Shown here: one piece after another, positions 27,062 to 35,422 of the stretch
How positions within the stretch are numbered: position 1 is the stretch's first letter
Layout: every line of letters starts with the position of its first letter
DNA from: an uncultured Alphaproteobacteria bacterium
GTDB taxonomy: Bacteria; Pseudomonadota; Alphaproteobacteria; Micavibrionales; Micavibrionaceae
NCBI GenBank assembly: GCA_946480475.1
Contig: CAMLJM010000013.1
Location: 1 to 64,000 of the forward strand
Length of the DNA stretch: 64,000 nucleotides
Direction: 5' to 3'
The notes under the pieces: model-generated
Databases searched by the model: none
Seen by the model: the letters and a program-made list of their open reading frames with translations, nothing else
What the model was told of the DNA's origin: nothing
Program-made: the position numbers and the translations under genes

Positions 27062-28522
27062 ATGGGTTTTGGCAAACAGATTTCTAAATTTGTGCTGATG
27101 ACCGCTTTGATGGTTGGCGTTGCCGCATCTCCTGCTCTGGCCGCCACCAAGAAAAAGGGAAGCTCCGCGCCGAATAACCGTTATGCTTCTATCGTCATGG
27201 ATGCGGAAACAGGCCAGATCCTGAGTCAGAGCAATCCTGACAAACAGCTATACCCTGCGTCACTGACCAAAATCATGACATTGCTGCTGACTTTCGAAGC
27301 GATTGAGAACGGTCAGATTTCACTGCGCGACCGTGTAACGATGAGTCAGCGCGCCGTCAACATGTCCCCCAGCAAAATTGGCCTGCCTGTGGGCGCCAGC
27401 ATGCGCGTAGAAGATGCCATTTACGCCCTGGTGACAAAATCCGCGAATGACGTGGCTGTGGCTCTGGCCGAGAAAGTGGGCGGCAGCGAACCGCGTTTTG
27501 CCACCATGATGACACACAAAGCCCGCGAGATCGGCATGACCCGCACCCGCTTTGTGAACGCATCCGGATGGCATGATCCGGCACAGACATCCAGCGCACG
27601 CGATATGGCCCTGCTGGCCCGCTATGTCATTTACCGTTACCCGCAATACTATCACTATTTTGGCACCAAGAATTTTACCTTTCAGGGCAAGAGCTACCAC
27701 AACCACAACCGCCTGATGAACGAATATGCCGGCATGGATGGCATGAAGACCGGTTATGTGGCGGCATCAGGCTTTAACCTGGTGGCATCGGCCAAGCGCG
27801 GAAACAAGCGCCTGATCGGCGTTGTATTCGGCGGCCGTTCGACAGCTTCCCGTAACGCACATATGGCATCCTTGCTTGACAAGGGCTTCCGGGGTGAGGC
27901 TATCACACAGGACATGCTGGTTTCACAAGGTGTGCCGGTCCTTAAAACCCCACCCGTTCCCGGACGCAAGCCCGTCTTGGGCACGCAAATGGCTACTGCC
28001 ACAACAACGACTGTCAGCACAACCGCCATGCAGTCCATTGCCCCTGCTGCGGGTGCGGGTTCCACGGCACCTGTAAATCCTGCCAGCCAGCAATATGCCC
28101 TGAACAATGTCCTGCAAAGCGAAGCCTTTAGCGAAGTTGCCGGTGAAGGTGACTTTGATCCGGCAGAAACAAAACGTCTGGAAACGGGGCTGATGGCGAT
28201 CGCCGCTGTCAAAGATGAACCCTTTACACCCACGACACGTAGCGCAGAGACCACTCATGATATCCCTGACGCCGACCGCCCCTGGGCTATTCAGATCGGT
28301 GCTTTTACCAGCCGCGTTCAAACAGACAAGGCCATTCGGGCTGCCCTGAGTGTGCTGCCATCATCCCTAACTGCAGGCGCGCAACCCGTTATCGTGCCGC
28401 TGAAAACCGCTGATGGCTGGATGTTCCGTGGTCGCCTAAGCGGTTATACAAAAGAACAGGCAGCCAGCGCCTGCGCGCGCCTGCGGGAATGCCTGACCGT
28501 TTCTCCGGATGCCGCACGATAA
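27062..28522 (+). CDS. D-alanyl-D-alanine carboxypeptidase with C-terminal SPOR domain
   Basis: Periplasmic S11 peptidase, 486 residues from the ATG at 27062. That start is chosen because a signal peptide begins there (MGFGKQISKFVLMTALMVG, cleavage after SPALA); an upstream GTG at 26960 would add 34 residues ahead of it. Active-site motifs are S67-L-T-K70, S127-A-N129 and K229-T-G231. A Thr/Ala/Pro-rich linker leads to a SPOR domain (about residues 410-485, WAIQIGAFTSRVQTDKAIRA), which binds denuded glycan at the septum. This two-domain form is typical of alphaproteobacteria. A pilin-like gene follows 12 bp downstream. Confidence 0.93.
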   Translation: MGFGKQISKFVLMTALMVGVAASPALAATKKKGSSAPNNRYASIVMDAETGQILSQSNPDKQLYPASLTKIMTLLLTFEAIENGQISLRDRVTMSQRAVNMSPSKIGLPVGASMRVEDAIYALVTKSANDVAVALAEKVGGSEPRFATMMTHKAREIGMTRTRFVNASGWHDPAQTSSARDMALLARYVIYRYPQYYHYFGTKNFTFQGKSYHNHNRLMNEYAGMDGMKTGYVAASGFNLVASAKRGNKRLIGVVFGGRSTASRNAHMASLLDKGFRGEAITQDMLVSQGVPVLKTPPVPGRKPVLGTQMATATTTTVSTTAMQSIAPAAGAGSTAPVNPASQQYALNNVLQSEAFSEVAGEGDFDPAETKRLETGLMAIAAVKDEPFTPTTRSAETTHDIPDADRPWAIQIGAFTSRVQTDKAIRAALSVLPSSLTAGAQPVIVPLKTADGWMFRGRLSGYTKEQAASACARLRECLTVSPDAAR

Positions 28523-28534
28523 GAACAATCGCTC

Positions 28535-29239
28535 ATGAAGCATCATCTTTCAGAGCCGGACGCCCAATCAGGAAATGTTATTTTCTTTATTCTTCTCGGC
28601 ATTCTGCTTCTGGGCTTGCTGACCGCCGCGTTACGTTCCAGCGGCATTGAAGGTTCCAAGATCGATAATGAAACCATGGCTATCAGCATTTCCCGGATGA
28701 AAGATCAGGCCAATGCGATTGAACGCGGAGTGGCCTTTATCATCCAGAACGGCGCCAGTGAGAGCGATATAAGATTTTCCCATGCCTCAGCCCCGTCGGA
28801 ATATGGCACAGACCCTAACATCGGCGCTGCCTTTCAAATCTTCTCGAAAGCCGGGGGCGGCGTGGAGTACTTGCCCCCACCCCCCGGTGTAAATGACGGC
28901 AGCGACTGGGAGTTTTATGCGAACACTCATTTGCCGCAGGTGGGCACTGCCTTACCCGAACTGGTTGCGGTGCTACCCAACCTGACAGCACAAGCTTGCA
29001 CGATGATTAACAGTCAGGCGGGCTATACGGGCACACCCACGGATGATGGCGGCAACGCCTTATCTGCAGGGTGCCTTTACAGTACAGGCACGTTACGATT
29101 TGGCAGCACGGGTACTTATTCCGATCCCGCAGGAAACACGACGAATGAAGCTTCCTTCTCGATCAAGCCCGCCACGCAGGGCTGTGTTACCTGTTCAGAT
29201 GGTTCACGCCATTATTTCAGGGTGTTACTGGCCCGCTAA
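28535..29239 (+). CDS. Type IV pilin-like secreted protein (paralogue of 21261-22019)
   Basis: A 234-residue protein with leader MKHHLSEPDAQSGNVIF, one hydrophobic helix (FILLGILLLGLLTAALRSSG) and an extracytoplasmic domain. The GGGVEYLPPPPG motif, LVAVLPNL, conserved cysteines and C-terminal YFRVLLAR match the protein at 21261, so this is a small paralogous family scattered over the chromosome. The gene lies 12 bp after the SPOR carboxypeptidase and is probably co-transcribed with it. The product may be an envelope-assembled fibre subunit; no secretion or pilus machinery is encoded in the window. Confidence 0.75.
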   Translation: MKHHLSEPDAQSGNVIFFILLGILLLGLLTAALRSSGIEGSKIDNETMAISISRMKDQANAIERGVAFIIQNGASESDIRFSHASAPSEYGTDPNIGAAFQIFSKAGGGVEYLPPPPGVNDGSDWEFYANTHLPQVGTALPELVAVLPNLTAQACTMINSQAGYTGTPTDDGGNALSAGCLYSTGTLRFGSTGTYSDPAGNTTNEASFSIKPATQGCVTCSDGSRHYFRVLLAR

Positions 29240-29247
29240 ATGACCGA

Positions 29248-30111
29248 TCAGGGCATAGTGCATTCGCCGTCGTTATAGTCGGACGGGATATAAACACAGG
29301 CCGGGTTCGAGCATGTGTGCTCGAGGAAAGAATCTACCGGCGCGTTATAATCAGTGACGACCATGCCTGTCGGTATCGCTACGGCATCCTCACACTCACC
29401 GGCTGTGTACATGTCCACACTGGCCGCATCTCCAACGAATGTGTCGACAGGGTCAGAAATATAGTCTTCGTCGTTCCGGGCATAGGGGCCGGAAATCCAG
29501 ACATCCCGGTTGTAATTGTAAGCGATGTCCAACGCCATATTCAGCGAGCCATAAGGCAGCGCCGGGCAAGCGCCCAGCGCCGGTGGCAACTGGCGGGGAT
29601 CGTTGGCGGTATAATGTGACAGATCAAAGAATCCTTCGAGATCTTCACGATTATAGAAGTTCATGCAGCGGGATATTTCCCAGATAGCGGCAATTGCATT
29701 GCACATATCCGCAGGCGGCGCTGGGAGGGGTGGATCAGGATCGGTATAACGGCCATTCAGGTAAATATCGCCAAAATTTGTGTAGGTATATTGCTGAACG
29801 GCATTTGTTGTCGGATATGTCAGAGAGCTTTCACGAAACAGCTGACGCGCGTTACGCTGCGGTAACGGCGCATGGTTGCGAAAGCAGCTATATTCGAAAA
29901 CACCATCAGGTTTGAAGATCAGGTTCTGGTTCTGAGCATTTTCCCGCGAGGCTTCGGCAAACCCCCGGGCTTCAATGGCATCCATAAACTGGGGATCACA
30001 GGCCTGTTGCGCCTGCACAGTGCCTACCTGAACCGCGAGCGTTAGCAGCAGCGAAAACGACAAAGTCGTGAACGATTTGAAATTCAATGATTTTTTCGTC
30101 AGTTTCACCAC
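29248..30111 (-). CDS. Secreted cysteine-rich protein of unknown function
   Basis: Signal peptide of about 34 residues (LSFSLLLTLAVQVGTVQAQQ). The mature part holds nine cysteines, including a C-terminal SNPACVYIPSDYNDGEC, and is rich in Asn, Asp, Tyr and Pro (YTDPDPPLPAPPADMC). No family is recognised. The odd cysteine number would allow four disulfides and one free thiol or an intermolecular bond, plausible for a surface or extracellular protein. It converges with the pilin-like gene at 28535, whose stop codon is 8 bp away. Confidence 0.75.
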   Translation of the reverse strand: MVKLTKKSLNFKSFTTLSFSLLLTLAVQVGTVQAQQACDPQFMDAIEARGFAEASRENAQNQNLIFKPDGVFEYSCFRNHAPLPQRNARQLFRESSLTYPTTNAVQQYTYTNFGDIYLNGRYTDPDPPLPAPPADMCNAIAAIWEISRCMNFYNREDLEGFFDLSHYTANDPRQLPPALGACPALPYGSLNMALDIAYNYNRDVWISGPYARNDEDYISDPVDTFVGDAASVDMYTAGECEDAVAIPTGMVVTDYNAPVDSFLEHTCSNPACVYIPSDYNDGECTMP

Positions 30112-30203
30112 GAAAGCCCGCGCGCCCCTTATTTAAAACTCTTCTTATTGTGCCGCTTAAAGGGGTGGTTTGTCCAGAATTGATCCATATTCCGGAATCT
30201 GCC

Positions 30204-30821
30204 CTAGAAATCGAATAATCCTGGTTTCTGCGACTCTTGCCCCGGCACCGCCGGAGGCGTCATCATATCGACAATATCATTTGTCAGCGGCATAGAATAA
30301 TCATAAGAACCCCAGACTTGGCCTGAACCCATATCGACGATGCGTAAATTGACCAGGACTTCCTCACCATTACGGGCATAGTGACCCGTAATCATGGCCT
30401 GTACATTACCGACGCTGACACCCTTACCGGCGACAGGTTTCGAATCCTGCAGCGGCGCCTTCATGACCGGGGTAGCGGGGCTTGCCGGCATATCGCCTGC
30501 CGAAACGGTTCCTATATCATCCGGCATATGCACATTGTAACCCAATTGCACAAAGCGGGCGCCAACCTGGGATGCGATAACCTTGCCAAAGGGAGCCGTA
30601 TTCCCGGGCACCTTGAGATCTGTCAGCGTACCCAGCGCCAGCACCGTATTCTGTGAAATCTTGCTTTGCGATTGCTGCAGCAACATATCCGCCGCTGAAT
30701 AGCTATTCGATGTCAGATTAACCTGCGGGGCATTAAGCATACGCATAGCACCGGGGCCGCAAGCGACAAGAGTCGGCAGCACCACAGACAGAGCCAGCAG
30801 GGTACGGATCGGCGTTTTCAT
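30204..30821 (-). CDS. FlgO-family outer-membrane lipoprotein
   Basis: The signal sequence ends in the lipobox LVAC (MKTPIRTLLALSVVLPTLVAC), so the protein should be lipid-anchored. The FlgO domain follows: NSYSAADMLLQQSQSKISQ, VLALGTLTDLKV, PFGKVIASQVGARFVQLGYNV, ITGHYARNGEEVLVNLRIVD and GSGQVWGSYDYSMPLTNDIV. Despite the name, proteins of this family occur without flagella, and no flagellar gene is nearby. The gene lies 7 bp after another lipoprotein gene, so they form an operon. Length is 205 residues. Confidence 0.85.
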   Translation of the reverse strand: MKTPIRTLLALSVVLPTLVACGPGAMRMLNAPQVNLTSNSYSAADMLLQQSQSKISQNTVLALGTLTDLKVPGNTAPFGKVIASQVGARFVQLGYNVHMPDDIGTVSAGDMPASPATPVMKAPLQDSKPVAGKGVSVGNVQAMITGHYARNGEEVLVNLRIVDMGSGQVWGSYDYSMPLTNDIVDMMTPPAVPGQESQKPGLFDF

Positions 30822-30828
30822 GCGCGGA

Positions 30829-31491
30829 TTACTCTATAGGGCTTAATGTAACAGGATCAGCCGGTGATGCTGTGACAACCGGCCCCTGAGCGATGGTGTA
30901 AATGCCGCTTTCTTCGATCACGAAATTGCTTTTCGAGACAGTTAGACGCACGGTCAGCAGCAGACGACCCGGATCAGACGGATCAGCCGGTGCGGCACTG
31001 TACGCCAGATGGAAAGGTCCTGAACCTTTTGTAGCCGCTGCCGGCCAGCCTTGTTCGGATGTCGCTGTTTTCAGCGCTGTTTCAAAACCCGGGATGTATT
31101 TGCCATTCATACCTTCGAAGAAAGTGGGTTCGACGGGGTAACCCAGGCGGCCTTTAATGCGTTCGATCAATTCACGAGAGGCAGGTAGCCAAGCTACAGC
31201 TTCTGCAGAGATCCCAACCGTGTCACTAGCAGCGCCATTGCCATAAGCGCCGGATCCATCAGGAGCCAGTTCTTTGACCTGCGCATGGCGGCTACCCGCC
31301 GTGTTTTCATCAAAAACGGTTGGTTCTGCGCCTGCCGGGCCTTTATAGGTGCCCTGATGGTACTTATAACCAGTGGGGATAGGACCAGGTTCGATAGAAC
31401 CGGCACAAGCTGACAGCAGGAAGGGCGCCGCAAACGCCACAATATAAAGGGATTTAATTACGGACTTGAATGTCTTGCCTGACATCATCAT
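30829..31491 (-). CDS. Lipoprotein of unknown function
   Basis: A 220-residue protein with signal sequence and lipobox LLSAC (AFAAPFLLSACAGS). The mature part has a disordered Gly/Pro start, a helical stretch (SRELIERIKGRLGYPVEPTFF) and a beta-rich end (GRLLLTVRLTVSKSNFVIEESG). No domain is recognised. Three ATG codons in a row precede SGKTF, so the exact start is uncertain. It is co-directional with the FlgO-family lipoprotein 7 bp downstream, and both may act in one outer-membrane complex. Confidence 0.75.
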   Translation of the reverse strand: MMMSGKTFKSVIKSLYIVAFAAPFLLSACAGSIEPGPIPTGYKYHQGTYKGPAGAEPTVFDENTAGSRHAQVKELAPDGSGAYGNGAASDTVGISAEAVAWLPASRELIERIKGRLGYPVEPTFFEGMNGKYIPGFETALKTATSEQGWPAAATKGSGPFHLAYSAAPADPSDPGRLLLTVRLTVSKSNFVIEESGIYTIAQGPVVTASPADPVTLSPIE

Positions 31492-31622
31492 GCACCAACC
31501 TGCTTTAAAAACCGCCCTTGCAGCGGCAAATCTAGGATATTCCCCCGAATCGGGGAAATGACAGGGTTGATGTTATCAAGTCTTGGGAAAGCGGTACAGG
31601 CCCGTTTTACTGGAAAGGGGCA

Positions 31623-33164
31623 TTAACCCGTTTTCTGCATTTTCCGGATTGCGCTGGTCGTGCTGTGGCCTTCATACATCGGCATAATTTCGAATTCACC
31701 GCCATAAGCAAAAACGGTCTTGGCCTCGGGCAGGTTTTCCACCTTGTAATCGCCCCCCTTGAAGCAGATATCAGGCTGCAGAGTTTCAATAAGCTGAACC
31801 GGTTTGTCGTCCTCGGTCTTCTCCTTGCCGAAAAAAACGACCATATCGACACAACCCAGCGCCGCCAGAACAGCGCCCCGGGAAAGTTCCTGATGCACCG
31901 GACGCCCCTCACCCTTCAGACGCGTGATAGAGTCATCGGCATTCAGGCCGATGACAAGACGATCACAACGCTGGCGCGCACGGTTCAGATAATTCACATG
32001 GCCATAATGAAGGATATCAAAACAGCCATTGGTAAACCCAACCTTCAAACCCTGTGCTTTCCACGCGTCAATCTGGATACGCGCCTCTGCCCAGTCATGC
32101 AGCACCGGGGCTTCGTAGAATGTTTCATGGACTATAGATATATCCGTCTCTATTACATTTTCAGTTATGGAGGATTGAGCCGCCCCTGAGAATAATGACT
32201 CCAGTTCAGATCTGTGGATGGGTGTTGTACCGGGCTTCGCTACAATAATACCCGCCGCCTCGTTCGCCAGGGCCACAGCTTTATCAAGGGCGATGCCCGC
32301 CGCCAAAGCTGTGGCCAGCGTCGCAATCACCGTATCCCCCGCACCAGCCACGCCACGTGCTTCTTTTGCCGTTGCTGGCAGTGACAGAATGGCGCCCATT
32401 TTGTTCACCACCATCACACCCTTCTCGGAACGCTTGGCAATGATGGTTTTAATATCAGCATGATCGATTATATATTTTGCAGCCGCAACAATCTGGTCTT
32501 CGCTATCGGCCATCATGTTAGCAGCATCAGCCAGTTCTTTGGCGTTGGGCGTGATGAAATCAGCACCGCGATAAATCGTAAAGTCCTTACCTTTGGGATC
32601 AACCAGTACAGGAATATTGTTTTTCTGTGCCGCCCCTATCACGGCTTTACGGACATTCTCCGTCAGCACACCCTTGCCATAGTCAGACATGATAACCGCG
32701 CCACAACCTTTTATGGCTGAGGGAATGCTGGCAATCAGTTTTTTCTCGTCTGATGTTTCTAAGGGTTTAACCTGCTCATAATCCGTGCGCAACAAAAGTT
32801 CGTCATTTTTGACGAAGCGCATTTTTACGGTTGATGGCCTGTCAGATACAATCGTCAGGTATTTTGTATCGGCGTTTGCCGATTTCATCAGACGGCGGAT
32901 TTTTTCCCCGGCTGTGTCTGCAGCGATCGCACCCAATACACGCGCACACGCGTCCAGCCCCCCTATATTCGCGACCACGCCTGCAGCGCCGCCCAGAATA
33001 AAGGTTTCATGTGTTGCTGCCAGAATGGGCACGGGCGCTTCGGGCGCCAGACGGTTAACGGCGCCATATACATAGTGATCCAGCATCAAGTCACCCACCA
33101 CCAGCACCTGGGCTTGGCCAAGCTTAGGAATAAGCGCTGCTAATTGTGGGTGTGAGACGGTCAT
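31623..33164 (-). CDS. hldE: Bifunctional heptose-7-phosphate kinase / heptose-1-phosphate adenylyltransferase
   Basis: Makes ADP-D-glycero-beta-D-manno-heptose for the LPS inner core. The N-terminal PfkB-type kinase (about residues 1-330) shows VLVVGDLMLDHYVYG, FILGGAAGVVANI and the catalytic GAGDTVIATLA. The C-terminal nucleotidyltransferase (about 365-513) shows GFTNGCFDILHYGHVNYLNRA, then VIGLNADDSI and the end GHSTTSAIRKM. The 513-residue length is close to the fused enzyme of other proteobacteria. It implies a heptose-containing LPS. hldD and gmhA are not in view. Confidence 0.96.
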   Translation of the reverse strand: MTVSHPQLAALIPKLGQAQVLVVGDLMLDHYVYGAVNRLAPEAPVPILAATHETFILGGAAGVVANIGGLDACARVLGAIAADTAGEKIRRLMKSANADTKYLTIVSDRPSTVKMRFVKNDELLLRTDYEQVKPLETSDEKKLIASIPSAIKGCGAVIMSDYGKGVLTENVRKAVIGAAQKNNIPVLVDPKGKDFTIYRGADFITPNAKELADAANMMADSEDQIVAAAKYIIDHADIKTIIAKRSEKGVMVVNKMGAILSLPATAKEARGVAGAGDTVIATLATALAAGIALDKAVALANEAAGIIVAKPGTTPIHRSELESLFSGAAQSSITENVIETDISIVHETFYEAPVLHDWAEARIQIDAWKAQGLKVGFTNGCFDILHYGHVNYLNRARQRCDRLVIGLNADDSITRLKGEGRPVHQELSRGAVLAALGCVDMVVFFGKEKTEDDKPVQLIETLQPDICFKGGDYKVENLPEAKTVFAYGGEFEIMPMYEGHSTTSAIRKMQKTG

Positions 33165-33331
33165 ACCTTTATCATTCCTTAAAACTTTATGTTTCTTTTG
33201 CGGCAGATTCAGAATTCGTCAACCTTTATAGTGTTTAATAGGGGCATGGGTACAAAAACGCAACAATTATAAACGTACCTGAAACAGCCAGAAAACATTG
33301 GGAAACAAAGACTTCCCGGGGGTTGATAGAA

Positions 33332-34288
33332 GTGAGTAATATGGGTGGCACATCAGGTAAACGTTATGGCGTCCTGTCAAAAGTAAAAGTTTTCATGCAG
33401 CGCAACCGCTTGGGCGAACTGATGGTTATGAACGGCCATCTGACATCGGGCCAATTGCGCTATGCTCTGGCCCTGCAACGTGACCAAGGCCAAAATCTGG
33501 GCCAGATCCTGATCGATAACAAGCTGGTTTCCCGTTCCGCACTGTATAGTGTGTTGCTGCAGCAATCCGCCATTCGTTTGATGGTAGGCTTCACAACACT
33601 GATGATTGCCTTTGCATGCCTGGGATTTAAACCCGCCAAAGCGGCCAGCATTAAGGATATTCCCGCACAAATGACGCTGGCGAGCACTGCGAACGCCGCT
33701 TTTTCGCCAGCAACATCTTTCCCAGCTTTATTCGATGCCTCAGAACGCCGTTCCGGCAATCTTGAGCCGTTCACAAAATGGACCAGTATGTTTGGCCGCT
33801 TTGAGAAAGCCGCTACGCAAGCACAAGGCCAACGCATCATGACGGACTGGAAACGTGATCTAATGGCTTATCAGGGCATGCCCCTGCGCCAGATGGCTGA
33901 GAGTGTGAACGCACTCGTCAACAGGACTGAATATATCGAAGATACAAACAACTACGGCCAGAGCGATTACTGGGCCACACCTATCGAGTTCTTTACGCGT
34001 GGCGGTGACTGCGAAGACTTTGCGATTGCCAAGTACGTATCACTGCGTGCGCTCGGTGTTCCGGAGAACCGCATGCGTATTGCCATTGTGCAGGACATGA
34101 AAAAGAACATTCCGCACGCCGTCCTGATCGTATACACCGACGATGGCGCCATGGTGCTGGATAACCAGAATAAACGTGCGCTGGATACAAGCAGCATCAC
34201 ACATTACAAACCGATTTTCTCGATCAACCGCACCGCCTGGTGGCTGCATACCAAGCCCGACAGCACAAGGCTGGCGTCTGCGGAATAA
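33332..34288 (+). CDS. MshEN-like domain fused to a periplasmic transglutaminase-like cysteine protease (LapG-type BTLCP)
   Basis: From the GTG at 33332 (GGGGG 9 bases upstream; TTG 33323 and ATG 33341 are in frame) the protein has 318 residues. Residues 26-78 fit the MshEN double motif exactly: RLGELMVMNGHL...Q (24), a 5-residue spacer, then NLGQILIDNKLV...Q (24). MshEN domains bind c-di-GMP. A hydrophobic helix follows (81-99), with a possible signal-peptidase site AKA/AS. The rest is a bacterial transglutaminase-like cysteine protease: catalytic C227 in GGDCEDFAIAKY, H262 in IPHAVLIVY, D277 in MVLDNQN. Asp226 and Glu228 match the calcium ligands of LapG. No lapD or adhesin gene is nearby. 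Confidence 0.85.
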   Translation: MSNMGGTSGKRYGVLSKVKVFMQRNRLGELMVMNGHLTSGQLRYALALQRDQGQNLGQILIDNKLVSRSALYSVLLQQSAIRLMVGFTTLMIAFACLGFKPAKAASIKDIPAQMTLASTANAAFSPATSFPALFDASERRSGNLEPFTKWTSMFGRFEKAATQAQGQRIMTDWKRDLMAYQGMPLRQMAESVNALVNRTEYIEDTNNYGQSDYWATPIEFFTRGGDCEDFAIAKYVSLRALGVPENRMRIAIVQDMKKNIPHAVLIVYTDDGAMVLDNQNKRALDTSSITHYKPIFSINRTAWWLHTKPDSTRLASAE

Positions 34289-34315
34289 CAAGTTTCCCAA
34301 GTTAGTGAAGTTGGA

Positions 34316-34355
34316 AACAGTGCCCTTAAAAAAGGCGCTGTTTTCTTTTTATTTC
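34316..34355 (+). terminator. Rho-independent terminator of the MshEN-BTLCP gene
   Basis: AACAGTGCC (34316-34324) pairs with GGCGCTGTT (34334-34342), one G-T pair, and is followed by TTTCTTTTTATTT. It separates the protease gene from the sigma factor gene. Confidence 0.75.
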
Positions 34356-34433
34356 AAAGAGATATAGAAAAAGATTTATTATTATGGAAAAATAAAATAG
34401 AATGGCGCGATCTCATTATTAAAGGCTCAGAGC

Positions 34434-35420
34434 ATGCTGGAACAAGATACAGAGCAAGAAGATATCGCTACACGCGTTTCGCAGGCGGAGGATGAGTCTT
34501 TTGCTTACAAGCAGTCTTTGGGACTTGTCACCACGGCCCCGAATTTTCTAACGCCTCAGCGCGAGAAAGAGCTTTGGCAGCGTCGTCATGAAGAAAAAGC
34601 CAAGGCCGAAATCATAACAGCACATTTGCCTCTTTGCGGTCCTCTCATACGAGAGGCTTACTCCAGAAGCAGATGGAGCAATATGGCCTTTGAAGACCTG
34701 GAAGGGGAAGCCTATAAGGAGCTTGTTGTTTCATATGATAAATACGATCCCCATAACGAATGGAATGCACGATTCTGTTCGTATGTGACGAGCCGTATCA
34801 AACATGCCCTGCTTGAGTTTACGATTCAGCAGGGAAGCAACATAAAACAGGCAACCACGAAAGAACAACGCAGCCTCTTTGCCCATTGGAGCGAGTGTAA
34901 TCGTATCGCGATACAAGAAGACCCTACACGCTCTCATTACCAAAGAAAAAAGCGCATTTCAGAGCTTATGGCCCAGCGTACATCTCATAAGAATATAGAT
35001 ATTAAAACAATTGATGAGTTTGAAGCCCGTCGTTCAAGCGCTGCGCTTTCCATGAACATGACTTTGGGATCACCGGACGGTTCCTTCGAACTACAGGATA
35101 CTTTTGCTTCGGAAGCAGATACACCTGACGTTTGCCTTGAGAAAGGACGCGACGCTGACCGCATGAAAGATATGATGACGGCAGCCCTATCAGCATTGAC
35201 AGAACGAGAGCGCGCTATCATCGAACAACGTATTTTATGCGAGGACGGTGAGAAGAAAGATCTTCATGAACTGGGCGCCGTCTACGGTGTTAGCGCCGAA
35301 CGCATTCGCCAGATCGAAGCGAAAGCTTTGCAAAAAATGCGGAAATTTATCGAGCTTGGTGGCTTAGCGATTACCGCACCTGCCCCCTCCAGAAAAGCAC
35401 TGGCACCGGTAATCACCTAA
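34434..35420 (+). CDS. RpoH-like sigma-70 family sigma factor with divergent region 2
   Basis: A 328-residue sigma factor. Region 4 is canonical: LSALTERERAIIEQRIL and the helix-turn-helix LGAVYGVSAERIRQIEAKALQKM (about residues 275-300). Region 2 (about 85-135) is recognisable through FEDLEGEAYKELVVSYDKYDP. The aromatic segment that melts the -10 element (YATWWIR in RpoH) reads YVTSRIKHALLEF, so the tandem tryptophans are missing. The following SNIKQATTKEQRSLFAHW matches the position of the RpoH box (QKKLFFNLR). I infer an alternative sigma factor related to RpoH with altered promoter opening. It ends 2 bp from pyk, convergent. Confidence 0.85.
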   Translation: MLEQDTEQEDIATRVSQAEDESFAYKQSLGLVTTAPNFLTPQREKELWQRRHEEKAKAEIITAHLPLCGPLIREAYSRSRWSNMAFEDLEGEAYKELVVSYDKYDPHNEWNARFCSYVTSRIKHALLEFTIQQGSNIKQATTKEQRSLFAHWSECNRIAIQEDPTRSHYQRKKRISELMAQRTSHKNIDIKTIDEFEARRSSAALSMNMTLGSPDGSFELQDTFASEADTPDVCLEKGRDADRMKDMMTAALSALTERERAIIEQRILCEDGEKKDLHELGAVYGVSAERIRQIEAKALQKMRKFIELGGLAITAPAPSRKALAPVIT

Positions 35421-35422
35421 AC

